Of a stretch of DNA of 64,000 nt, positions 45,331 through 58,779 are shown piece after piece. Each line of letters opens with the position of its first letter. Position 1 is the stretch's first letter. The notes beneath the pieces are model-generated. The model searched no databases. It was not told the origin of the DNA and saw only the letters and a program-made list of their open reading frames with translations. This DNA is from Dipteris shenzhenensis (lineage: Eukaryota > Polypodiophyta > Polypodiopsida > Gleicheniales), in assembly GCA_047967505.1 (NCBI GenBank), contig CM106538.1; one strand, 5' to 3'. The translations under genes and the position numbers were made by a program.

Positions 45331-46239
45331 TGCAAGTACAAGCGGAGCTTTGCCTCTACCTCTCACACACATTCTGTGCCACTTGAGTCCATATTGACAC
45401 AGAGTTAATAGTGACTAAAGCACATGAATATGGTAAAGATCATACCTCAAGTGACATAAAAAATTAGAGGCAAGTAGGGACCATTGAACAGGGTTGTTAT
45501 ACCTACAAGCATCATTATAACCATCAATTTTCTATGGTTTGATTAACAAATATACCTACAAGCATCATTATAACCATTAATTTTTTATGGTTTGATTAAT
45601 AAATATATCGAGACTATCTTTTTTTCAATGGTTATATCAATGATACTTTCTACCATAGATAAATGTTATTTTTGCAAATTTTATAAGAAAATCATATTTT
45701 TAAAAATTGGCTAATTTGAAAATGTCATCAAGCACCTCAAAAACTGCAAAGCAATGCCGAAATAATTGCGATCACCTACATGAAAAAATATTATGTGAAT
45801 GTGCATGATATAAGGGTACCATAAGTAGATAGGTTTGCATAGCTAATAAGAATATTTGAGCCTATGGGCATCTCAAACCACAAACACATGTCCAAAATAA
45901 TGAAGTTCATTATTTCCTAAATAATTGGCTTTATGTGACAGTTGAAATCTTTTTCAATATGTAGATATTTTATTTTAAGGTGGTAAAGAGGAACCAGATG
46001 AAAGATGACATGTTGCATTACATTATCGACCCTCTGAATCACAATTACACCAAAACTATCGATGTTTGCTAAAAGAGGCAGACATAGCTATTACATTGAA
46101 AAGACACAAATAAACAAATAAATAAAATTGAATTGACAAAAATTAAATTGCAAAATAAATAAAAATGAATTAACAAAATTTAAGTTGCAAAACTACTAAA
46201 GTTGGAGGGAAAGAGGAGAAAAAAAGAGGCGAAGGGAAG
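45331..46239. other. AT-rich spacer, no gene
   Basis: No gene was recognised. A short direct repeat (TATACCTACAAGCATCATTA at about 45498 and 45551) and AAATAAAATTGAATT-like repeats near 46110-46190 occur. Confidence 0.5.
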
Positions 46240-48422
46240 GGCTAAAATAGAGGAAAAAAGAGGGATGTAGAAAAAAGAGGGATGCATTTGTACCCTAAAT
46301 ATTGTTGACAATAGCCCATTAGTAGATCTTGGAAACATGGTTTGTAAGCCTTGGAATATGATTGCAACTTCATTAACTGAGAGATACTCTTCTTGAATAC
46401 CATGTATCCACTGCTTATCTTTAACCTATTAACCACAGACACAAGGGGAAAAAAATGAGGACACATGGCAGCTTGGAGGAGAAGAGCTTGCCACATGTGA
46501 CAAAGAAGGAGCTCTTGGATGGAGGCTTGGATAGTAAAGGACTCAAAATCATACTCTCTTCCTTAGGGCTAAGAGGGATGTTTGACTTTTTTCTTTAAAA
46601 TATCTATGGTTTTTTTACGCAAGTGACTAGATTTTTCCAAATCAAATCCATACACAAGGATATCTACATTTTGCACATTGAGCATGTCCACATGTAGATG
46701 ACTACAACTTTTCTTTCCCTTTTTGCTTTATTTCAACATATCTAGATCATAATTTCCTTTGAGAGAATCTTTTCATGTTGTTCAGTGCCAATGCACTTCC
46801 ACAGCAGAGCGAAAACATTGAGTTCTCAAAAACCTTTCATGACTTTTGCCAACCAAAATGGATGATTTTTGCAACCAAATTGGATGATTCTTCTCATCAT
46901 TGGTGGGGCAAACATAGCAATTATTGCTCCCTCATGGAGCTCATTTACATTTCCCTCCCACATTTATTTCTCTTGTTGTCAACAATTTGAGATCTTTCTA
47001 AGTCCAACATACATTTCAATTGTTTCTCCATGAATCATTCCTCTATACTAAATAATTAGAACCACTAGTTGCCACTGTATTGGTTTTTGTAGGAAGTCCA
47101 CTTTGGGCCACATAAATTGAACAACTTGTTGAAAGGAATTGTTTTCCAGATCTTCAATGAGTTTCTCTTGCTTCACAAAAAACAATCCCCACCATCCTAA
47201 TGAGCTTGCTACAAAATATGCATGCGTAGCATTTATTGTTTTAAACAAGCTCTAAAGAAAATCAATCAAGAGATTCTCCTTTTGAGACTTTAGCATCTCA
47301 TTCTTGGAAGAGAGAAACATTTAGTTTGCTCGGGTAATCCCATGTCATAGAACAAACAATAAAAAGTTGAGACTTTCCTCTATAATTTCTATACTTGGTC
47401 GTGGAATGTATGCATAATGTAACAAAGAGCAAATTTGAGGAAGATCAAAAGCACTTTTCTTTGCCAATTTGATAGAGAATCTACTAAACATTTGGTCAAT
47501 CTAATCATGTGTGTGCCCCACCAACGAAAACCCATGCACTAACATATTAAAGCATGCAAGCAACACTTGATTTTTGTTATATCTACTAGTGTTATCTAGT
47601 TGTAAGTATAGAAAAATCGGTACATCACCCTACACTCTCTAATGAGCTTTTGAATAAATGTGACTATCAAGTTTGGATGATTGTGAATGCTAGGAAAATT
47701 TATAAAGACTTTATCTGACATGACACCATTGAATACTAATGCTCCAACCACATGAAGTTGGATAATATTTTCTTCCTTCAAAATTTTTGGCAGACATAGG
47801 AAATGAAGCAACATGGTTTTTTTTAATCCATTCCATAAATGACCAAGCCCAAGTACTTATCCTTTTAATCCAAGTTTTTTTTTCTATGTTTTGTTAATTT
47901 TTGGCACTCTATGGTTCGTTGTTTTCTATGCATCTTCAAAGCTTGTAGAATGGGCACTACAACAAACATTAAAAGGTTTAATAAACAAGTGCAAAATAAA
48001 ACCATCATTCATTATAACACAAGACAAAGCTCTAAATTTAATTATTCAATCTTACCCTTTTCTTGTGCACTCTTTGTTGTATCCCACTTTGCTTTCAATT
48101 TGCATAATTTGGCAAACACCCATCCTGCTCTTTTTGGGAATTTTCACATTTGAAAAATATTGTCTCCATAACCATAGGAATGAGGGACATGAAAGAGTGC
48201 GGTTCACTTTGTCCCTCATTAACTCCACATAAAGACTGTACACTTCTCTTTAGTAAAATTGTTTGGCAAATGAGTGAAGCTAGAGTTAGGGAGTACTTCC
48301 CCATTAAACAATACAAAATTTTCTAAACACTTCCTTAGAATACAAAGTTGTGATGTCTCATCAATATTGAAAGCCTTAGGGATGCAACAAGTGTAGCTTT
48401 GTACCTTATTTATGGAAGTCAT
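46240..48422 (-). pseudogene. Decayed, divergent DUF7869-like copy
   Basis: Pieces line up in order with the 766-residue protein at 16322-18622: YTCCIPKAFNID (Cys cluster), LPNSSFTHLPNNFTKEKC (matching LPQPHLSEMHLPIGLTKKEV), LWRQYFSNVKIPKKSRMGVC (matching LWKKSFGHVKIPKRQKMSKC), then LPKILKEENIIQLHVVGALV (matching PPKLQGKYFLKTHLCGVLVH) and, near 47500, SLVGHTHD (matching LLVGHTHEDIDQ). About 100 residues are missing between the Cys cluster and the LP block. Only some segments stay in one frame and stops are common. Similarity is well below that of recent duplicates, so the two copies separated long ago. No remnant of the 33-residue repeats was seen. Confidence 0.78.
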
Positions 48423-48439
48423 GATCCCATTTAAAACCT

Positions 48440-49510
48440 AGGTTGTATTTTATTGGAGGCAACTCCTCAATTGTGGTTGTCCACGCTCACTAGGGATTCC
48501 TCTTCCATGGTTGCTTGCCATTCAAGTTGTTTTATAGCTTCTTGACAAGATAAACATCACGGATCTCCATGACCTTTCCCATAGGGGCATATTTGGCAGT
48601 GTAACTCCAATTGTTAGGAATCTTCTTATCTTCTAAGCTATACAAGAGCTCTTTGCAATATACTTGCAACATATGAGTAAGTGAATTTTTTTTACATAAT
48701 AGCCTTCCCTTTTCTAGGGGATTATGACTGCCATAAGACACACTTGTAAATGACTCTTTGGGCATTGAAGGAGGCATACTAGGCTAATAACATAGCTTCT
48801 CATAAAAAATCCATCACTAGAAAATAAGATCCCTTGTAGCAAGATCCAATACCCTGTATGCTTTTGCATGTCATCACTATATCCCATGAGAACATACCTT
48901 TGAGACTTGGCATCTAGCTTCCAACTCAATGAGCAAAAATAATAGAATCAAGTATTCTCAGTAGCGACCTCCTTTTGTATAAGGTTCTATAAATTAGCAA
49001 TAGGAAACATGATCATGAGATATATTGTACTATTACATGCTTTAGATTAATATCAATGTGGGAAATGCTTCTCTTCAATTATTTAGTGGCCTATTTCAAA
49101 ACTTACTATGATCTTACTCTCAACCACACCATCTTGTTGGCTGGTATACCTACATGAAAGTTCTCTTCTAATCTTGAGGTGCTTGCAAAATTATTAAGCA
49201 GATGAGACTTGTACTCACCATCATTGTCACATCTCATGTTTTGATGTGCTTCCATATGTACTTCTTCAAGAATTTTAAAACATTGTAAGTATTCGAAGGG
49301 TTCAAAATTTTAATGTAGGAAATAAATCCATGTATTTCTAGAGAAATCATCTATAAATATGATATAGTACCATTTTTTGCCAAATGACTGATGAGGGATT
49401 GATGTGAATCTTTCCCCCAAATATCTATATGCACCATATATCTATCTAGATTGTTGTCAAGAAATTTGAGATTAGAATTTGAAAATTTGGTGTGCTACTA
49501 CAGGCTGGAG
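48440..49510 (-). pseudogene. Copia integrase/RT junction remnant
   Basis: Right to left: an integrase core piece near 49250-49150 (MRCDNDGEYKSHLLNNFAST), the C-terminal integrase/linker piece near 48915 (KLDAKSQRYVLMGYSDD) and the start of RT near 48520 (QLEWQATMEEESL). These belong to Ty1/copia, but the wording differs from copia-1 and copia-2, so it is another family. It abuts the DUF7869-like remnant. Confidence 0.7.
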
Positions 49511-51274
49511 ACTAAAGTGGATTTTGGTATATGAGAGCGATGAGATGTAGATATGAACTGGTGTGCAATTCGAGATCTAGGTGCAATGATGTGTTCGAAG
49601 TGATCAAGGTATTGAATCTAAGAAGGATTTAGGAAGCAAATAAAAAAGGGGTTCTAGAGTACTAACTTAGCAACTAAGTTTGGGACTATGACGGGATGAA
49701 ATGCATATACTAGAATGTAGGTGTTAAAATTCAAACACTGGGAGTCAGCTCTAGATAGGGAGGATAAGGCTATCATTAACTTATGTGATAAGATGCACCT
49801 GTGAGATTGAAAATACCCAATCAATGTTTCTAGAGATTCATTGCAAAGAATATTTAAAAAGAGCTTGAAATTTTTTAAAATTCTTATAACAAAATCACTA
49901 AAATAAAATCACTAACGACAACCAACACTAGTGAACTATGCACTAGGGAACTATGCACTATGGCTACAAACTATGCCCAAAAACTATGTCTAGGTCACTA
50001 TCAAGCTAGAAATAATCTCTTAGAGAAAAAAAAATCAAATATCTTAAGTGAAACCAGAATATAACAACAATGGACCTCAACAAGTTGATGAGCTTGAAGA
50101 ATGTCTTGTTAGATCGAGCATAAATAGGTATGAAAACTAGAAAAGGCTATAAATAGGTGTGAATACCTCAAACTATTCTAAGCTGTCACCCCATGCGACC
50201 GTGAGACTAAGCCACCTTAGCAAGTACTATGGTCGTCTTACATGAGCAAGCCTTATGCAAGTACACGATATTAAACCTTTGTGCCAATATGGTTTGATGA
50301 GTAGTTGTCTGGATATAAAAAACCCATGAAAGATGCAAGCATACAACTTACCAGATCATTGCTATGCAGCCATGATGCGTACTGGCATCCATCTCGATCA
50401 GCAACTGAGTAAAATGGAGCTCCGAATCATTATGGAAAAGGCAGTCGATCTCAAACATGTAGTAGAGGACCACAATACAAGTCTTGTCACCCGTCAGATG
50501 CTCAAAGTGTATTGAGTAGCGCCAGAGTATCTAAGAAGCTATGAAGTCCAAATTAGCTCAGAAAACTACAATGAATTTTCAGGTCATAGAGGATGAATAC
50601 GTGCAAACTGTGTCCCACCCTTTTGTACATAAGCATACATGCATCGATCAAGTTTGACAGATCTTGCTTGCACAATAGATGAAGGTGCTAGCCATTGGCA
50701 ACCCTTATATAGATCCATCGTGCTCAGGCCGACTTGTTCGATCACTCCAAATGATTCGTCTTCATTTGAATAGCCAATTCACATGACTAATCAGTGAATC
50801 GACTTAGCCAAATTTTCATGCTTGTAAAAATTAAAACTTGGTAGAATTGCCAGCGTTGCATAACGATATACATTCAAAGTAATAGACAATGGCCTCTTTT
50901 TTAAACAAGGGTACTTTTTGTTATGGTTAAGCAAACTATGTATAAGCCATGACCAAATTTCTTGTCTATCCACTTTATCAAGTAGGTAGTATAAATTCTT
51001 GTGTGCTAGAGGGGATTTACCTTATCCTTTGTTACGACAAATAGACAATGGACTTCATAAAGCTCATTTGTTAGTCACATTTTTCCGTATCCAAGCTATT
51101 CAAATGTTTTTCCATTCATAAAAGAGAAACGTGAATAACTTGTACCAACGTCATGCTCAATACCAAAGCTTTAGTTGCTCTTATATCATGTATGTTATGG
51201 AAAACACATGGATGAGCATGATCATAAATGTGGCACACCGTCCTCTCAGTATACACACTTAATGAAAACACTTA
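49511..51274. other. Spacer, no gene recognised
   Basis: Contains short AACTATGCACTA-type repeats at about 49930-49990. The 60-codon frame at 50333-50515 (+) has no recognised family. Confidence 0.45.
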
Positions 51275-51655
<381 letters not shown>

Positions 51656-51729
51656 CCTTCCCTCAAGATTAACATCATGAAGTAGGCCTTCTCTCAAGAT
51701 GATGATTACGGGGAATCAAAGAAGGACTG

Positions 51730-54700
51730 AGCATTACATTCAGTCACACCCCTTTAATAGGAATGTCCTTCCTCTGCATCAAACCAAGAGCTTGTCGGGT
51801 GCTTCTCAAAAAGCTCTTTCCCAAGTGGTTTGATAAAGATATTTGCAACATTCTCTTTGCTGTCATATTGTTGCAATGTGATGTCATCAAGTAACACTCT
51901 TTCTCTAATGAAGTGCTCTTTGACATCAATGTGCTTTATCCTAGAGTGATATATTGTATTCTTGGCTAGTGCTTGAGCCAATTGATTATCACAGTATATT
52001 CTTGTTGGCTTTGACTCATCAAAGTAATCTATTTTTGACAATAGTCTTCCTAGCCACATAGCCTCACATGCACCTATTGTGAGTGCCCAATATTTTTCTT
52101 ATGTTGAAGACAAAGAAATAGTTGGTTGCTTGTTTGACAACCATGATATAGCACCTTATCCAAGGAAAAATGCATATCCTTGTGTGGATCTCTCGATCTC
52201 ATGATTTCCTGCATAGTCAGTATCACAGTATCCATGCAACCTTGGATGATTTCCTCTGTATTCTATTCCAAACTGTCTTATACCTCTAATGTATCTCAAG
52301 ACTCTCCTGGCTACATTCCAGTGAGATTGTTTTGGATTTGCCATAAATTGTGCAAGTGAACTTATTGCACAATAAATATTTGACCTCATGATAGTCATAT
52401 ATATAAGAAATCTGATGGTTGCCAATAGTACGTGTCATTGACTGTAGGCTTTTCTAGATCTTTGGTAAGTTTCAAGTTTTGCTCCATGGGATTGGCTATA
52501 ATCTTGCAATCAGCCATATGAAACTTGTTCAGGAGACTGCCAACATATTTCTGCTCTGGGTCATGAAGGTGCTGTTGAGTCTCTCCAAAACTCAATTCTA
52601 AGACAATACTGCATAAGTCCAAGACCTTTCATGTTGAACTTTGGAGATAAGTCTTGTTTTAGCTTGTTGATGAAGCTATCATTCCTTCCTATCACAATTA
52701 GATCATCTACATACAAATGTACAATAGTAATGTTTTTCCCTTGAACTTTGTAGTAGAGAGTATGATTTGCATTGGACTTCATGTATCCCAGATTAGCAAA
52801 ACACTTTGATTCTTCTATATCAACTTCTGGGTACTTGCTTCAAGCCATAGAGAATTTTCTTGAGATGGCAAACCTGATGCTCTTTCCTTGGTTCAACATA
52901 CCCTAATGGTTGTTGCATATAGACTTTCTCATCTAGGTAACCATTGAGGAAAGCATTTTTGACATCTAACTAGTACACATTCCATCTACTAAGTGTTGCT
53001 AGTGATATCAAAAATCTTATGGCGTCCATCTTTGCTACTAGAGCATAAGTCTCATCATAATCTTGACCATATTGTTGTGCAAAACCTTTTAGAAGTAGTC
53101 TGGCTTTGTACTTTCAATGCTTCTCGATCTGGATTGTACTTCACTTTGTAAACCCAAGTGTTGTTTTTGCACAAAGCTTTATCTCTCGAGTATCTCTCCA
53201 TTCATAGTAGTTTGCCATTCTAGCTTGTCAACTGTATCTTTGAAGTAAACTAGCTCTTCTTTAGCCATGATGGTAGTCATAAGAGAATAATTGGTAGTTT
53301 CATTCTGAATTGCTTTCCCTTTTTGAGCATATGTCAATCTGGCTTGTGGCTTGCTTTCTCTATTATACCGTCTGAGTTGCTGCTCTGCTGGTGGATTCTC
53401 TGGTAATTCTTGCTCTTTGTCATCAACCTTTTCTATAGATGGAGTAAAGGTGTGTCTATCTCCTATATATTTGATGTTTTCCATTCCAATTCTTCATCAA
53501 ATATTACATCTCTGAAGATTATGACCTTTTGATTGATGGGATCATACAACTTGTATGCTTTGCTTTCTTCATCGTAGCCAACCATGATGCATTTGCGCAA
53601 CTTCACATCCATTTTTTTGTGATGATCGTCAGGTATGTGGCTATGCAACCAAATATGTGGAGATGCCCAATCTGTGGCTTATAAAACCAGTAAATGCCTT
53701 ATAAGATGTCATACCTTGAATTAGTTTGGTCGAAAGTTGACTAAGCAATAGTTTGCAATGGCAATTGCTTATGCCCAATATTGATTCAAAAGATGCTTCT
53801 CAAATTGAGCATTGCTGTAGCACTGTCTGCTAAAGTACCGCTCTTCCTTTCAGCTATTGCATTCTACTGAGGAGTATTTGCACATGTAAATTGTCTTTGA
53901 ATTCCACTAGCAAAAGTTCATGAATGCTGAAGACATGTATTCACGTCCTCTGTTTGATCTCATGACTTTGATCTTTTTGCATGTTTGGTTCTCAACCATG
54001 GCTTTGAATTCTTGAAATCTGGAAAAGACTTCAGATTTCGCTTTCAAAAAGTAGACCCAACTATATATTTTGTAGTAGTCAATGAAAGTCAAGTAGTAAA
54101 GTGATCCATTGATGCTATGGGTCTATGCATAACCCCATGCATCTGTATGTATCAAATCAAGAATACCTCGTGCTCGAGAGGTACTTTTACCAAAATTGAT
54201 TCTCTTTTATTTATTAGAAGCAACATGCTTCACAAACTTTTACTGTAGTTTCGAAATTCCAATTTCCATATTCTGGTTTCTCAATTGCATCAAGCTTTTG
54301 AAATTGACATGTCCATATCTCTTGTGCCATACTGCGGAAAGTGGCATTAGTTGTTGTTGATCTGACGTGGCATGCAAGTCTGGTACTGAAGCTAGCATTT
54401 TGAATAAGCATCCTTCCTTTACTTTTTCTACTAGCTGGTATCCTCTAGATTTGTCTCTGATTGTGTATTCATCTCCATTGCAGATGACTCAATAGTTGTG
54501 TTCCATCATTTGCCCAACTGACAAGAGGTTCTTACTGAGCTTTAGAGCAGTGTAGATAACGTTCTTTGGTCCTTCTAATGGTTTCATCTCTGTGAACCAA
54601 TCCTAATTCTTTGTCATGTGTGATGATGCACCGATGTCGATGTACTTATCAACTTGATAAGTGCATTCCCTTTTGAATTGCCATCAATGTCAAGATACAC

Positions 54701-55275
54701 TATTTCATTCTTTTGCATATCCTCACTTACAAGATATATATCCTAAGGTTGATTAGCATAATGGCTATGACTTGAATATCCACCACAGTGATTTCCTCTT
54801 CCATGGAAATTCCCTAAATTATTGCTAGATTGACCTCCTTGGTCATACTACTTCATGTGGCAATCTCTTTCATAGTGTTCAAACGACAGTAGTTGCACTG
54901 AGTGTTTGACACGTTGGTGGATGCATTCCTTGTTCCTTGAAATCTTCCTCAATTGGAATGATTTCCTTGACATCTTGCACATTCTATTTGATCAAATGAT
55001 ATGCATATTTATCTTTCTTATCCCATTATGCTTGTGCTCTGGCAATGGCAGGATCTACTGCAGGTGACACCATTGGTTTAGGTGTAGATCCCTCTGCTTG
55101 TGTTGCGCTAATGGTGGGAGTTGCTGTTGGTGCACTAGAGGGTCGAGGTGTAGACCCATTAACATACTCCCATTTGTCTTGAAGTACAAGAATATCCATT
55201 CCGTATTTTCATGTGCCATAATTTGAATTGTCTAACTTAGAAGATGTCTCCAAATTGAGGTTGCTAGTGGTAGAC
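51730..55275 (-). pseudogene. copia-2 gag-pol
   Basis: Gag begins MSTTSNLNLETSSKLDNSNY. Pol pieces in order: pre-integrase zinc region (54411-54214, ending KVCEAC), integrase core (VMRSNRGREYMSSAF, about 53960), integrase tail (YKLYDPINQKVIIFRDVIFD), linker rich in Glu/Gln (ENPPAEQQLRRYNRESKP), RT with LYVDDLIVI (about 52700), and RNase H with LHGYCDTDYAGN and YCDNQLAQALAKN, ending at about 51754. As in copia-1 the integrase SDNGGE motif is SNRG. Frame breaks and stops are fewer per length in the RNase H part but the gene is not translatable as a whole. Confidence 0.9.
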
Positions 55276-56300
55276 ATTATGCAAAATAGTACTCGAAATG
55301 CCTGTGAAAAACACTGTTTGAATCAACTGCAAAACACTGTCTGTATCAATTGTAATCTAAACTACTCATGAAGAAGAATTGCAATATATATCCAATCTGT
55401 TACAAGGCTTATGTGGCAAATGATGCCTGGAATAGCCAAGAGGATTTACAAGGCTCAAAATAGTGTTCACAATGCTAGAAAATAACAATAGGCTTTACAA
55501 TGGTGGCATGTGAGTGCAAAAATGATATGATGTGCAATCTGCTTATTGACAATTATCTAATGCCTTTGAAAACTCTGAAGTTTGCTCATTGAACAGTGGA
55601 AGATCGGTTTCTAGGACATGTGATGATGTGAAACTGCATGTGAGCATAGGGACTAAGGAACTAGTCGGGAATTTTTGGGCAGGGGTTTGAGTGGATGCTT
55701 TGGAGTTCTCTCCACGATGGGCAAACTATGCTAAGATCAAAGCTAGACCAACCGTGAGCAATGAAAAGTAGCAAATAAATTTTTTTTTTTTTGTTCCTTT
55801 TAGGTGCTGGGTCAGCCGCGTCGATGGAGGTCCACGTTGCTTCTACTTGTGATAGGCTTGACTACTACTTAGCGTCAGATGCTGAGTAGTTGCCTTTGAG
55901 CCAAGGAGACGTGTCTGCTAACTGCTGCTGATAGGGTTGGCTATCAGTCGTGATGAAGCTTTGCTTTAATTTTTGCATTTCAATAGTCTCAAAGCGCTCT
56001 CTCTCTCAAAAACAAAGAGATTTGTCTCTCTTAGTATTTTGGAATCAACCTTTCTTTCTCTCCCTATCTCTCTTAGAGTTGTTAAGGGAAGAATATCTCA
56101 CACAATACTCTCTCACTCGAAATTAATAAACCAATGAATAGAAATTTTCTTCAATAACTCTCAAGAAGATGAATGGAAATCTCTCTATGCAAGAGAAGAA
56201 CAAAAATCTTTCATTAGTGGAATGAAATATGTAAACCTCTCAATCTCTTGATCAATTTCTCACACTCTCAAGGGTTGCAATGCCTCAACGGAAGGCAAGG

Positions 56301-56314
56301 GAGCTCTAATACCA
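56301..56314 (-). promoter_or_regulatory. Primer-binding site, initiator tRNA-Met type
   Basis: On the minus strand TGGTATTAGAGCTC directly follows the LTR end. It differs by one base from the usual plant copia site TGGTATCAGAGC. Confidence 0.88.
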
Positions 56315-56520
56315 TGAACAAATATGGAGAGAGGAGAGGAGAAGAGTGGAGATGAGGAGAGAGGGCACAGCTAGAGAGCACACCACAAATGACTAACTGT
56401 ATACTAGATATAGTTGCAAATAAAGAGTATATACAAACCCCTTTTTAGGATTAGGGTTTCTAACCCTTTCCTTTTTAGAACTTTTGTGTTAGTGCTATGC
56501 ACAATATTGAATCCTTAACA
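56315..56520 (-). repeat. copia-2 5' LTR
   Basis: Same ends as the 3' LTR but lacks a segment near the TG end. It is followed, on its strand, directly by the primer site. Confidence 0.85.
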
Positions 56521-57439
56521 AGCAAGACACATGATGTTGAGATTGTAAGAAAATAATACAACGTCTATGCTCAACAGATAACAGGATCTCGTACGCAAGA
56601 GAGAAAACAAGATAGTATGAAAAATTTGATTACTGTAGAACTGATACAATAGATGGCGCTGCCTCCCAACCGTGCGCTCCTGTGAAAGAAGCTTCGATGG
56701 TGTGCTGGAAACAGTAGAAGACGGAGGCTGGATGCTAAGGAATCAGGGTTGCTGTAGCCAGTGATGAAATGGGCTTCACGGGCTTGCTCTTATATAGCCA
56801 TCAGTCGTAGTCGGTTAGGCTCAATTGGGTGATCGACCTAGTCCGCCCAAAACGGTCGATTGGGGGTCGGTCTCAAAATAGACCACCGACCATACGATAG
56901 AACCGATGCGCAAAATAGAGCAACATACCTACGGTTACCGTTCGGCCTAGAGCCATCCGGGATCATCTGAGGCTCCAAACAGGCCCCGCAACCCGAGAGT
57001 GGGCTGCCTCGGGAAATGCTCTATCTACCCTCAGTGCGGTCAGTCAAGGGATGCCTTCCCGCACTTGCATGTAGCCTAGTTGGCGGTGTGCCAACTCTAT
57101 CTGAAGCCGTCCAGCCATCACGCCACACATGGCCCCCATCTGGTGTCCAAACCAGGACCTATCGGATAACCGAGCTACTCAAATGCCTTCTCCTCATATG
57201 GGGGGCTTACAAGTAGAGTTAGCTGGTTCCCGCGTAGTTACACGAGAGTGGAGCATTGATATCTAACAGAGATGACTCCTCAACAAGCAAGACACAAGGA
57301 CACTATACAAGAGTATATACTATGCTCCACCTAAGTGGAATGTACCCATAAAGGGGTTATATACAAAGCAATGGATAAGGGAGGATGAACCTCATACCAC
57401 ATGTAATTATAATATCAACATAGAGATATCATTAGATGG
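56521..57439. other. Spacer, no gene recognised
   Basis: More GC-rich than the surroundings (56650-57240). It may be part of an unrecognised LTR or non-autonomous element; no domain was found. Confidence 0.4.
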
Positions 57440-58100
57440 TCTGTGAATGTGTCAACCCCAATAATGTCTAATGGGACATCAGACTTAACATCACTTGGTT
57501 GCGGGGGTTTGGGTTTGAGGGTATGATCCATACAAGCATGGCTGATGCCACAATCTTTGCAAAGTGGTGGGAAAGTAGCATAGCTTCCATGATGAGGGCA
57601 TTATGCAATCCAATGATTCTCTCCACATCCATAACACTTGATTGGTGCTTGATATGTGTTTGGCTGAACTTGATTTGCATAAACAATAATTGAGCCTTCT
57701 ACTCCTTCCACATAATACATTGGATAATCAACATCATATTCAAATTTAGGGTCCACTTCCTCAGGTGGAAGTTGTTGTGTTGGAATGGCAGGAGGAGCGG
57801 GCATCACTACTCTTGGGTATTGCTCTAGATTAGGTTTTTTGAGCAATTGTAGAGCTTGGGTTTGGATTGGAATAGGATCCAACGTTGTTCCTTGAGCAAA
57901 AGTTGGTTGCCTACACTAGAATGGTAGGAGGAGCAACGGGCGTCACTGCTCTTGGGTATTGCTATGGATTGGGTTTTTTTAGCAATTGCAAAGCTTGGGT
58001 TTGGATTGGAACAAGATTCAACATTGGAGATGGTGGTGCTTGAGAAAAAGTCGATTGCCTACACACTAGAATTGATTCCAATTGGTATTATTGAGGTAGG
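57440..58100 (-). pseudogene. gypsy-4: gag fragment of the gypsy-2 family
   Basis: Encodes DPKFEYDVDYPMYYVEGVEG, YANQVQPNTYQAPIKCYGCG and ENHWIA, lining up with the gypsy-2 Gag (EYPMYYMDGAKG, CFGCGENHRISEC). In a shifted frame the next knuckle continues. The upstream Pro/Gln-rich linker is present twice at a period near 136 bp (from about 57783 and 57919). Only this gag portion is present. Confidence 0.8.
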
Positions 58101-58502
58101 GGCGGGTTATTTCTTATGATGGAGATGCAATTACAATTAACTTATGTCAACGAGGACGCAGTAAATTGTGTCAAATGCATGGGTAAATTAGCGATAGAGC
58201 TTTGCTTATATTTACATGTTCGAAGGAGCAATCTTTCTCTTTAAAAAAAAAGGGAGCAATCTCTCAGGAATCTCCCTCATGAATCCTATACATGATTTAT
58301 ATATGCTCATCCTACATGTGATTCCTATGTGTGCATCCTACATGGGATTCCTATATGTGCATCCTAAATGCATTTCCTATATGCGCATCCTATATGTGAT
58401 TCCTACATGGAGAGAGAATCAATTATTGTAAATGCCTCTTCTCATGTCATGAGTCACGAGGACTTCTATTGAATATTCAACAATGCAGGTTCTTCTGCGT
58501 GC
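58101..58502. repeat. Spacer with ATTCCTATATGTGCATCCTA minisatellite
   Basis: Bases 58285-58420 hold about five imperfect units of roughly 24 bases (GATTCCTA / TGTGCATCCTA). The core resembles the inverted form of the 45.0-45.3 kb minisatellite (CATGTAGGA), so the two may be related. Confidence 0.7.
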
Positions 58503-58779
58503 TTGAATGCCCTTAAACCATTGTTAATTGGCAAGAGTACAGTCAGCAGTTGTGCCTTTTTTTTTGGATTGGTGCCGATTTTCCCTCCAAACGTGAACGC
58601 CGTAGACATGACAACAACGCAGCCAGGAGCTCCCTCTGTCGGCTCGAGTTCAGTTCCTTTGCTCGCGGGTAACGATGACCATTACGGTGGCTTCATCATT
58701 GACCCTATTTGCCTGCCCCCTGACGGGGCCTCCTTTTCTTTGAGCCTCAAAGCGTCCCTATCCTATTGGAAATCGCAGG
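58503..58779 (+). CDS. First exon of a Nudix hydrolase-type gene (partial)
   Basis: The segment DDHYGGFIIDPICLPPDG followed by FSLSLKASLSYWKSQ resembles the pre-Nudix N-terminal domain of plant NUDT2/8/10-type hydrolases, which continue with GKxGVWxKLP and the Nudix box in later exons. The exon would end at KSQ, followed by a good donor (GTGCGTGAG at about 58780). Start is uncertain: ATG 58503 gives a hydrophobic 35-residue leader that could be a transit peptide; ATG at about 58608 starts MTTTQPGAPSVGSSS. No second exon was found in the next 5 kb, so this is a gene with long introns, a gene fragment, or exon capture. Confidence 0.6.
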
